Shown: positions 6,192 to 12,585 of the stretch, piece after piece
How positions within the stretch are numbered: the stretch's first letter is position 1
How the letters are laid out: the number at the start of each line of letters is the position of its first letter
The notes under the pieces: model-generated
Told to the model about the DNA's origin: nothing
Databases searched by the model: none
What the model saw: only the letters and a program-made list of their open reading frames with translations
Translations under genes and position numbers: made by a program
DNA from: an uncultured bacterium
Lineage (GTDB): Bacteria > Cyanobacteriota > Vampirovibrionia > Gastranaerophilales > Gastranaerophilaceae
Length of the DNA: 15,467 nt
Assembly: GCA_900553845.1 (NCBI GenBank)
Contig: USEW01000023.1
Span: 1 to 15,467 of the forward strand
Direction: 5' to 3'

Positions 6192-7457
6192 TTAAAAAAT
6201 TAATTCATATGCTTTTTTCAAAGCACCTCGATTTTCATTAAAAACATCATTGCAGCTTTTTTTTGACAGACTATAAAATTCAGTGGCATCAATAAGCTTG
6301 GAGACTATGTTATAAAATTCCATGGAGTCGTTAACTATAAAAGATGACTTTTTCTCTTTTAATATGTTATAAACATCTTTAAAATTATAGTAAAACGGAC
6401 CGCTTATTGTCGGCTTATCCCATATTGCAGCTTCAAGCGGGTTATGTCCGCCTGTTTTTACAAAACTTCCGCCTATAAATGCAAAGTCACATATGGAATA
6501 TAACTTTCCCAATTCCCCCATGGTATCAAGCAAAATTATATCATTATCTTTAAAATTTCCATTTTCAGAACGTTTGCCAAATTTTATATTTTCCTTTTTT
6601 AATAAGCTTATAACTTCAGCATATCTTTCAGGATGTCTTGGTGCAAGTATCATTTTAAAGTCAGGATGATTTTCTTTTATTCTCTTATATATATTTAGAA
6701 CAATTTCATTTTCACCTTTATGAGTCGAACCTGCTATCATCAATTTCTTATCAAAAACTTCGTATTGCGATTTTAAATTGCAAACCTCATCATCATTTAA
6801 AGTTTTTTCTATATCAAACTTTAGATTCCCCATAACCTTAACAGTATTATGATTTGCACCGATATCAATAATGCGTTTGGCATCATCATTTGTCTGCATA
6901 AGAATTTTTGTATATTTATTCAGGATATGTGAAAAGAAAAATTTTAGCTTTTTATAACCGCTATAAGAATTTGGGGATATACGCCCATTTATTATATAAA
7001 GTTCAATGCCTAATTTGTAGACTTCATTTACAAAATTAGGCCATATTTCAGTTTCGGCTATTATTATTTTGTATGGCTTTAACTTACTTAGAAAAGCTTT
7101 AACGCTAAAATAAAAGTCATATGGAAAGCAAAAAATCCCATCAACTTTGTTCTCAAACTTTTTTTTCGCAAGTTCATAACCTGTTTTGGTCACTGTAGAT
7201 ATAAATATTTTGTGTTTATTTCTGTCAATGTCTTTTAAAATCTTATGAACAAAATTCTCTACTGCATTGACCTCACCTACCGAGACAGCGTGGATTAATA
7301 TATTTTGTGATAAGTTGCCTTTATTTTCATATTTAAAAAATCCTAACTTTTCCAAAAATCCAAAACGAAACTTTTTAAAAATCAACATTGCTAATAATAT
7401 TACAGGTAAAAATATTATTACACCTATCAATTGCAAAATATTGTAAATGAAAAACAT
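6192..7457 (-). CDS. waaA: 3-deoxy-D-manno-octulosonic acid (Kdo) transferase
   Basis: This GT30 enzyme transfers Kdo from CMP-Kdo to the lipid A precursor at the inner face of the inner membrane, the first step of LPS core assembly. The 421 residues begin with an N-terminal membrane anchor (about 3-27), then HAVSVGE at 56-62 (E62 fits the catalytic Glu of the HAASVGE motif). Next come ETEIWPN, NGRIS and GNLKFD. The C-terminal nucleotide-sugar half has GSTHKGE, APRHPER and FIGGSFVKTGGHNPLEA. The start ATG 7457 has AGAGG at 7475-7471, a rather long 13 nt away. The gene shows that the organism makes an LPS-type outer membrane, which fits the heptosyltransferase further right. It is divergent from the Nudix gene, and the two promoters overlap. 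Confidence 0.95.
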   Translation of the reverse strand: MFFIYNILQLIGVIIFLPVILLAMLIFKKFRFGFLEKLGFFKYENKGNLSQNILIHAVSVGEVNAVENFVHKILKDIDRNKHKIFISTVTKTGYELAKKKFENKVDGIFCFPYDFYFSVKAFLSKLKPYKIIIAETEIWPNFVNEVYKLGIELYIINGRISPNSYSGYKKLKFFFSHILNKYTKILMQTNDDAKRIIDIGANHNTVKVMGNLKFDIEKTLNDDEVCNLKSQYEVFDKKLMIAGSTHKGENEIVLNIYKRIKENHPDFKMILAPRHPERYAEVISLLKKENIKFGKRSENGNFKDNDIILLDTMGELGKLYSICDFAFIGGSFVKTGGHNPLEAAIWDKPTISGPFYYNFKDVYNILKEKKSSFIVNDSMEFYNIVSKLIDATEFYSLSKKSCNDVFNENRGALKKAYELIF

Positions 7458-7497
7458 ACGCTATTTTAAGCCTCTTTAAACATATTTCTAACTTTTT

Positions 7498-7527
7498 AAT
7501 ATAAACAAAAATTAAATATATTGTCAA
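7498..7527 (-). promoter_or_regulatory. Promoter of waaA
   Basis: Read on the - strand: consensus TTGACA (7527-7522), 18 bp spacer, TATATT (7503-7498). The -35 box uses the same bases as the -35 box of the divergent Nudix promoter. Confidence 0.65.
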
Positions 7528-7549
7528 ATAATATTAAAAAATATATAAT
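7521..7549 (+). promoter_or_regulatory. Promoter of Nudix gene, leaderless arrangement
   Basis: TTGTCA (7521-7526), 17 bp spacer, perfect TATAAT (7544-7549). The ATG at 7556 lies 6 nt past the -10 box, where transcription should begin. The AGGA at 7551-7554 is only 1 nt from the ATG and cannot act as a normal Shine-Dalgarno site. Confidence 0.7.
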
Positions 7550-7555
7550 TAGGAA

Positions 7556-8095
7556 ATGGAAAATTTTAACGAAAAAAAAGTAAACCGAAAAGAAATATAT
7601 AATGGCCGTGTTATTGATGTTGTGTGTGATAGCATAATTTTAAACGATGGGAGTTCTTCAAAACGAGAAGTTGTACTTCATCCTGGCGGTGTTGTTATTC
7701 TTGCACAAGATGAAAACGATGAAATTTATATGGTCAGTCAATATCGTTATGCAATAGGACAGCAAATATATGAGCTTCCTGCAGGAAGGCTGGAAAAAAA
7801 CGAAGACCCTTTTGAATGTGCAAAACGCGAATTGGAAGAAGAATGCGGACTAGTTGCCAATATCTGGCATAATCTCGGGTTTATTTATTCGTCTCCAGGA
7901 ATTTTAAGCGAAAAGCTGTATTTGTATAAAGCCTTGGATTTAAGGTACACAAAACAGAATCTTGATGAGGGCGAGTTCTTATCTGTTCATAAATTTAAAT
8001 ATGAAACAATACTTAAAATGATTAAAGAAAACAAAATTAATGATGCAAAGACTCTTTGTGCTATTTTTTCAGACAGCTTATCTTTCAAGATATAA
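7556..8095 (+). CDS. Nudix hydrolase, ADP-ribose pyrophosphatase type
   Basis: This enzyme probably hydrolyses ADP-ribose (or a related nucleoside diphosphate sugar) to AMP and ribose-5-phosphate, clearing a reactive metabolite. In the 179 residues the Nudix box occupies 77-99: G77, E83, then RELEEECGL at 91-99 with the metal-binding Glu residues E92, E95 and E96. YELPAGR runs into the box. SSPGILSEKLYLY follows about 13 residues after the box, matching the proline position and Glu typical of ADP-ribose pyrophosphatases. The N-terminal strands (YNGRVIDV, REVVLHPGGVVIL) also fit that subfamily. Its -10 box is 6 nt from the ATG, so the mRNA should be leaderless. GC-rich repeat E2 begins directly after its stop codon. 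Exact substrate preference cannot be read from the sequence. Confidence 0.9.
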   Translation: MENFNEKKVNRKEIYNGRVIDVVCDSIILNDGSSSKREVVLHPGGVVILAQDENDEIYMVSQYRYAIGQQIYELPAGRLEKNEDPFECAKRELEEECGLVANIWHNLGFIYSSPGILSEKLYLYKALDLRYTKQNLDEGEFLSVHKFKYETILKMIKENKINDAKTLCAIFSDSLSFKI

Positions 8096-8413
8096 CGGCA
8101 ATAGTTTTTTGTGTGTAAAATGCCAAGCCGCTGTCGCTCATTCATAGGCTCCGTTTTATTTTCGCTCTGCCGCCTTCTAACAATCACCTCGTACGCTGGT
8201 TCCTATTGGACTTAACGCAATCATTGCATTCCGTTACAGGCTTAGCCTTACACTCCAGCGGATTGCTGCGAGCTTTCGTGCTGGGTGTGCTTTTCAAGCA
8301 TACACGGCGCACTTGACAAAATTTGACTCCGCTTTATACTCGGAAGCTTGGTCGCGCTTCCTCGTCTAAAGCTTTGCACGGCTTACGCTTTTTTCCCGCG
8401 GCTTACACGTTTT
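8096..8413. repeat. GC-rich mosaic hairpin repeat block E2
   Basis: About 318 bp, near 52% GC over 8221-8280, with no credible gene. It is related to the block at 4223-4814. An exact 18 nt match (CATTCATAGGCTCCGTTT) lies at 8139-8156 and 4555-4572. An exact 19 nt match (CGCTTTATACTCGGAAGCT) lies at 8330-8348 and 4451-4469, inside a longer similar stretch running to the T6 motif at 8380-8394. The two shared blocks occur in the opposite order in E1. Other small stems are TGCTT/AAGCA (8288-8300) and GCAAT/ATTGC near 8216-8226. The right part overlaps the end of the AMIN-like gene and carries its stop codon. Like E1 it lies between two convergent genes. Confidence 0.85.
8331..8372. repeat. Conserved imperfect hairpin, E2 copy
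   Basis: Arms 8331-8347 and 8356-8372 pair at 14 of 17 positions around an 8 nt loop. The left arm is identical to the E1 copy (4452-4468). The right arm differs by one base that turns a G-U pair into G-C. Confidence 0.75.
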
Positions 8414-9516
8414 AAATTCATTGCCAAATCCTGACGCCCAGACTTTTCATATATTTTTGTCATTGAGTCTAAAAACTTTTGACTGTCTATAACTCCTGCA
8501 TTATTTCTTTTTAAATCTGTCATATTATTTAAAGAAGCCGACGATGACCCTTTTGCAGGCATTTTACCAGGTTCTTTTAAACTCAATTTATTTATATCTT
8601 TTGCTAAAGCCGGCTTTTGTTTCTTTCTTTGTGCAGCCAGCGAAGAAGGCATATTATTTGTTGCTGGTTTAGTTCTCATTTCATTTGAATTTGCTGAAGT
8701 GTTATAGGGATTTATCTCACTTTTTTTATATTCACTAATGCCATATTGCCTAGATATATTGTTTGAAGAACTGTTTGATGACTTTAAACCGCGAAGTGTT
8801 GGGATTGTCTTATCATTTATTGTAATATCAAAACCAGTCTTTGGTTGTTTTAAACTTTGTGATGATAAGCCAACTACCTTTATATCTTTTTCGCTTTCTT
8901 TATTTATAAATTTATTACCAATCATTATTACAAATATAAATATAGCTGTGTAAAAAATAAAATCAAAATTTTTACCAGAAAAAATATTTTTCACATTGCG
9001 TTTTAAATATAATAGTTTTGAAGTATTCACATGGAAATTTGCGTTTAAATATTCCATTATCCCGCTATTTTGATAATTGTAGCTTTCATCCTCCCGGACA
9101 ATGGGAGCATATTCGTTAACAGGTTTATCAAGTACTATATTATTTTTTTTTGAAGAAGCTGGTTTTATATCACCTGGAAGAACAACAACTCCTGTGTTTG
9201 CAATATTATCTCCTTCTATAACGATTTGTAGATTATTTTTGACAGGTTCTTTTACTACCACATTTTTTACATGTAATACGTTATTATATATTGTACTTAA
9301 TTTCTCATCAGCTTTAATATTTTTAAGCTCAAGTACGATTAAATTATTGTTCTTAACTTCCTTGATAACTTCAACACCAGCGGATGTTTTTAATGTTATC
9401 TGGTTGCCACCGTCATTTGAATCTATCTGTATTGTGCTTAAATAATTTTGTGAAAAAGCACTTACGTGACTTGAAATAAATATTATAGCAAATAATAAAA
9501 TCCTAAAAAAACTCAA
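8383..9516 (-). CDS. AMIN-like periplasmic domain protein with one membrane segment
   Basis: A signal peptide (about 1-20, ending HVSA) leads into a beta-rich region at about 24-105 (LSTIQI, NLIVLELKNIK, VVVKEP, LQIVIEG). This strand pattern resembles AMIN domains, which bind peptidoglycan or localise envelope proteins. A hydrophobic helix follows at about 184-204, after which a Ser/Asn/Lys-rich, low-complexity tail fills the rest of the 377 residues. The expected topology is a periplasmic N-domain and a cytoplasmic tail. The start TTG 9516 has a G-rich site (GGGGGA) about 10 nt upstream. The last nine residues and the stop codon are encoded by repeat E2 DNA, so the native C-terminus has probably been replaced. 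It follows another exported protein (9661-10581) on the same strand. No function can be named. Confidence 0.82.
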   Translation of the reverse strand: MSFFRILLFAIIFISSHVSAFSQNYLSTIQIDSNDGGNQITLKTSAGVEVIKEVKNNNLIVLELKNIKADEKLSTIYNNVLHVKNVVVKEPVKNNLQIVIEGDNIANTGVVVLPGDIKPASSKKNNIVLDKPVNEYAPIVREDESYNYQNSGIMEYLNANFHVNTSKLLYLKRNVKNIFSGKNFDFIFYTAIFIFVIMIGNKFINKESEKDIKVVGLSSQSLKQPKTGFDITINDKTIPTLRGLKSSNSSSNNISRQYGISEYKKSEINPYNTSANSNEMRTKPATNNMPSSLAAQRKKQKPALAKDINKLSLKEPGKMPAKGSSSASLNNMTDLKRNNAGVIDSQKFLDSMTKIYEKSGRQDLAMNLKRVSRGKKA

Positions 9517-9545
9517 AACTCACTATCCCCCGTATTTTTGTGTCA

Positions 9546-9551
9546 ATTATA
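9546..9551 (-). promoter_or_regulatory. Possible -10 box of AMIN-like gene
   Basis: TATAAT on the - strand, 29 nt upstream of the TTG start. The only good -35 candidate, TTAACA (9577-9572), is 20 bp away, longer than usual, so the assignment is weak. Confidence 0.35.
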
Positions 9552-9660
9552 TATGATAAGAATATCTTTAATGTTAACTTTTTACATCAACCTTGAGATA
9601 TATTTTTTATATTGACCATGTGGTTAATTTGTGATGTAAGATTAATGTATATTAATGTAA

Positions 9661-10581
9661 TTAGTATATATAAGTATCGTCAATCATTTTGATTTTAAAC
9701 TTTGCATTTTGCTCAATGGTTATATCCATACCTTTGGTAAATATTGCAAGTACAGGAGATATAACGGCATTTACCCCATATGTCAACACTCCAAAGCACA
9801 AAGGGAATGGTGAAAGAATGAACGTATAAGGGTCTTTTGTAAGGTTTTTCGATGACTTATATGTACGTTTAATAGTCTTTCTTCCATAACTTGTTTTTTT
9901 ATACATATTTTTTAAATACATCCGTTTCCCTTTTATGTTGTTAAAAAATATATGCTTATCATCAGCTAACGTTACTTTTGCTTCAAGCGGATAAATTTTA
10001 TTTTTATACTTTATCGAATGAACTTTTACAACAATCAATCCCCCGTTGCCTGTATACTGAGCACTATGGGCGTTAACTATTTTTCCATAAAACATTGTAC
10101 CAATAGGAATGGTGATATATTTAAACGTCTGAGGTTTTATTGAAGCGAAAACAACATTTGTTCCAACACGACTTTTGGAGGATATTGTATTCATAAGTTT
10201 AACATCAAAAGTTTTACCACTATTTAATTTTATTGACCGATTGTTATATTCTGTTTGTGTAACAAACGTTTTTTGTTGAGATATGACTTTTTTATATTCT
10301 TTTGGTTTTGTTTCTTTTGTATGTGTTTTTTTTATTTCTTTTGGTGCTGTTTTTTTACTTGATGTATATTTTATTGGCACACTTTCAATAAAAGGTGCTG
10401 TTTTTTTATTTTCAATAGTTTTTGCTTCTCCGCTTGTTTTTGGCAAAGGAGGCAAATTATCAAGGTCATATTCTTTTTTTATTTCATTATGGATTGAATC
10501 ATCAATAACTAGTTCAGCACTTGCAAAACCGTTTGATAAAAAAAACAATATTAAAATTAATAATGATAAACGCTTTTCCAT
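9661..10581 (-). CDS. Secreted protein with VirB10/TrbI-like beta-barrel features
   Basis: The 306 residues begin with a clear signal peptide (1-22, cleavage after ASA). A Lys/Thr/Pro-rich linker (about 40-105) follows, then a beta-rich domain. That domain contains IPIGTMFYGKI, GNGGLIVVKV and YPLEAKV and ends in AKFKIKMIDD. The pattern (strand, cheap-to-recognise G-T-x-x-x-G turn, long strand, charged last strand) resembles the C-terminal barrel of VirB10/TrbI proteins and other periplasmic barrels. No other type IV secretion gene is present, so a secretion role is not supported. A hydrophobic stretch (about 253-275) may insert in a membrane. ATG 10581 lies 6 nt after a perfect -10 box and has no Shine-Dalgarno site. 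The gene is divergent from the small winged-helix gene and upstream of the AMIN-like gene, both encoding envelope proteins. Confidence 0.8.
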   Translation of the reverse strand: MEKRLSLLILILFFLSNGFASAELVIDDSIHNEIKKEYDLDNLPPLPKTSGEAKTIENKKTAPFIESVPIKYTSSKKTAPKEIKKTHTKETKPKEYKKVISQQKTFVTQTEYNNRSIKLNSGKTFDVKLMNTISSKSRVGTNVVFASIKPQTFKYITIPIGTMFYGKIVNAHSAQYTGNGGLIVVKVHSIKYKNKIYPLEAKVTLADDKHIFFNNIKGKRMYLKNMYKKTSYGRKTIKRTYKSSKNLTKDPYTFILSPFPLCFGVLTYGVNAVISPVLAIFTKGMDITIEQNAKFKIKMIDDTYIY

Positions 10582-10587
10582 ACGTTA

Positions 10588-10616
10588 ATTATATGGTAAA
10601 AATTGTTTTATGTTAA
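10588..10616 (-). promoter_or_regulatory. Promoter of 9661-10581 gene, leaderless arrangement
   Basis: Read on the - strand: TTAACA (10616-10611), exactly 17 bp, perfect TATAAT (10593-10588), then 6 nt to the ATG. No ribosome-binding site fits. Confidence 0.7.
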
Positions 10617-10632
10617 CAGTTGGTGTTATAAT
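10603..10632 (+). promoter_or_regulatory. Promoter of winged-helix gene
   Basis: TTGTTT (10603-10608), 18 bp, perfect TATAAT (10627-10632). The ATG at 10643 is 10 nt downstream, leaving at most a few leader bases. It overlaps the divergent promoter at 10588-10616. Confidence 0.55.
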
Positions 10633-10642
10633 AATATTTATT

Positions 10643-10948
10643 ATGATGGATGAAAATGATTTAAAAAAAGTTGGTCTTGAATTAATGTTTTTAACAGAGC
10701 AAAAATGCTCAAGCCCCGATGGCATAACAGCTGTTGAACTTTCACGAGTATTGGGGATAAACATTGATTGTGTTAAAAAAAGTTTAAAAATTCTATATGA
10801 TAAAGGTATTATAAAAGTAAAAGGTTTAAACCCGAAATACTGGTCATTTGACAACTATAATTTCCAACGTATGGATGAAAATGACGAAATTTTTATGCTT
10901 TTATGCTCTTTTGATGATGTTGATTTTGATAGATATTTTAGCTACTAA
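10643..10948 (+). CDS. Small winged-helix DNA-binding-like protein
   Basis: This 101-residue protein begins with two Met codons (10643 and 10646). Residues about 25-62 look like a helix-turn-helix with wing: ITAVELSRVLGINIDCVKKSLKIL for the helices, then GIIKVKG for the wing. The acidic C-terminus (DENDEIF, DDVDFDRYF) has no recognised domain. It may be a transcription regulator, and its position divergent to an envelope gene with interlocking promoters would suit local control. That is inference. It lies 45 bp ahead of the heptosyltransferase. Confidence 0.75.
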   Translation: MMDENDLKKVGLELMFLTEQKCSSPDGITAVELSRVLGINIDCVKKSLKILYDKGIIKVKGLNPKYWSFDNYNFQRMDENDEIFMLLCSFDDVDFDRYFSY

Positions 10949-10954
10949 TTCTCC

Positions 10955-10983
10955 TTTACTTTTTTATATGTCAATATTAAAAT
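10955..10983 (+). promoter_or_regulatory. Promoter of heptosyltransferase gene
   Basis: TTTACT (10955-10960), 17 bp, TAAAAT (10978-10983). The ATG at 10994 is 10 nt downstream and no Shine-Dalgarno site is present. Confidence 0.5.
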
Positions 10984-10993
10984 AGTTAACGTT

Positions 10994-12004
10994 ATGAGTG
11001 AGAAAAAAGATATAAAAAATATACTTCTTATAAATTTCGGTGGTTTGGGGGATGAAATACTTTTTCTACCAACAATTAATACACTTAAGAAATTATATCC
11101 CACATCTAAAATAACCCTTGTTTTGGAGCCTCGTGGAAAAAGTATCCAAAATTTATCGTCTTTAATTGACAAAATAAAAGTATTTGATGTTAAAGGAAAA
11201 AATAAATTTTTTGAGCTTTTTAAATTATTTTTATTTATGCGGTTTAACTCTTTTGATATTGTTATATCATCTGGCTCAAATAAACTTATTCCGATACTTT
11301 TATTTTTATCTGGTATTAAAAAACGATATGGATATGATTCAGGAAAGTTGAGCCAATGTCTATATACAAAAGCTATAAAATTAAATAAAAATCAATATGC
11401 AGCCAATATGTATCATGATTTGCTTGATGATTTAACCATAATTGACAAAGTTGCTCTTCCTAAAATTGATGTGAATATTGATTATACCAATAAGTACCCA
11501 AATAGTGTCCTTATTCACCCTGGAGTTAGCAAAATATCAGTTAAAAAAGGAATAATTAAAATATTTGGTGCTCAAAAATGGATTGAACTTATACAAAAAT
11601 TATTATCAATGGGCAAAGTTGTATATTTAGCCGGCGGACCCGATGATCATGAAATTATAAACCAAATATTAAGTCAAATACCAAACAATACACCAAATTT
11701 TATAAATATGTATGGTAAAACTAAAAATATAGTCGACCTAGCACAGCTTATATCCAACTGTGAAGTTATAATCTGTTCGGATTCTGCCCCAATGCATATA
11801 GCTGTTGCTCAAAATAAAAAAACAATAGCCATTTTTGGACCAACTGATGAAAATAAACTTATGCCAAAAGACAATTGGAAATTTATTCCAATAACTGCAA
11901 AAAACGCACTCTGTCGACCTTGTTTGTGGGATAAACGCACAACTACTTGTGAATGTTTAGACTGCCTAATTATTAATATTGATGAGATTATTTCAAAATT
12001 ATAA
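10994..12004 (+). CDS. GT9-family glycosyltransferase, ADP-heptose:LPS heptosyltransferase type
   Basis: GT9 enzymes add heptose from ADP-heptose to the Kdo-lipid A core on the cytoplasmic face of the inner membrane. The 336 residues show the two-domain GT-B layout. ILLINFGGLGDEILFLPTI (residues about 10-28) is the N-terminal loop with the catalytic Asp. The linker is followed by VLIHPGVS, then the sugar-nucleotide domain with VVYLAGGPDDHEI and SNCEVIICSDSAPMHIA. AIFGPTDE comes next. Four Cys in the last 30 residues (CRPCLW, CECLDC) follow the pattern of the Cys-rich tail seen in many GT9 proteins. Together with waaA it supports an LPS core pathway. Which heptose position it serves cannot be told. 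Its stop overlaps the end of the convergent YkgJ-type gene by 6 bp. Confidence 0.88.
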   Translation: MSEKKDIKNILLINFGGLGDEILFLPTINTLKKLYPTSKITLVLEPRGKSIQNLSSLIDKIKVFDVKGKNKFFELFKLFLFMRFNSFDIVISSGSNKLIPILLFLSGIKKRYGYDSGKLSQCLYTKAIKLNKNQYAANMYHDLLDDLTIIDKVALPKIDVNIDYTNKYPNSVLIHPGVSKISVKKGIIKIFGAQKWIELIQKLLSMGKVVYLAGGPDDHEIINQILSQIPNNTPNFINMYGKTKNIVDLAQLISNCEVIICSDSAPMHIAVAQNKKTIAIFGPTDENKLMPKDNWKFIPITAKNALCRPCLWDKRTTTCECLDCLIINIDEIISKL

Positions 12005-12583
12005 CCAGTCAACCATAGGCTTTACTTCACCAAAATTCATTCCTATATATTCGGTAATTTCATTGTTATATAAAAATTTTAAACTTAAGTTGAATGCAAC
12101 AGGCTCGTTTTTGTATCCTTCTTTTTTATATAATTCCGTTGAAATAAGTTTTGTTTTTGGGTCATAAACTTTTGCATAATTTAAACCTTTAAAAACACAA
12201 TTTGGGACTTTTGTTTTGTTATTTTTATCAAAATATGCAAGTCCGAATGTTCTGCAAATTATCCCGCGATAGGAATAAACCGAACACTTGTTATCTATTA
12301 AGAAAGGGCATTCATAAATAAAATCAGCAACATCTTTCTTCCAATTGAGTTTGTCTTTTTTTATTTTTAATATTTTTTGTTGGATTTGATTTTGAAAAAA
12401 AGGACTTAATCTTGCAAGTCCAAATTTTAAATAATCAGCTTCAATTTTTGTATAAGGATAATTACCGTCACAACAACAATAACAACAACCTGATTTACAA
12501 CAAATGTATTCTTTTTGGTTTTCAAAAAACTTTAAAAGTTTTTGATTCAAAGCAAATAAATATAATTCGTATTTTTCAAACAT
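11999..12583 (-). CDS. YkgJ-type zinc/iron-chelating Cys-cluster protein
   Basis: The 194-residue protein matches the YkgJ family pattern, in which conserved cysteines bind a metal ion or cluster. An N-terminal Cys cluster is at 28-38. CPFLIDNKCSVYSYRGIICRTFGL follows in the middle; in the family this is the C-x-C-x-Y-x-x-RP-x-x-CR-x-F motif, here with Gly-Ile where Pro is common. A further Cys (PNCVF) completes the set. The N-terminal cluster has seven Cys in 11 residues, more than the family pattern needs. The molecular role of the family is not established. The gene starts 2 nt after the lepA stop codon, so it is co-transcribed with lepA and probably translationally coupled. Confidence 0.85.
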   Translation of the reverse strand: MFEKYELYLFALNQKLLKFFENQKEYICCKSGCCYCCCDGNYPYTKIEADYLKFGLARLSPFFQNQIQQKILKIKKDKLNWKKDVADFIYECPFLIDNKCSVYSYRGIICRTFGLAYFDKNNKTKVPNCVFKGLNYAKVYDPKTKLISTELYKKEGYKNEPVAFNLSLKFLYNNEITEYIGMNFGEVKPMVDWL

Positions 12584-12585
12584 TA

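Noticed and set aside
7987..8187. Small - strand open frame across the Nudix 3' end and E2
   Set aside because: Antisense to a clear gene and built partly from repeat sequence.
9661..10581. Type IV secretion or conjugation locus
   Set aside because: Only one VirB10-like-barrel protein is present. There is no ATPase, relaxase, VirB4/VirB6/VirB8 or pilin nearby.
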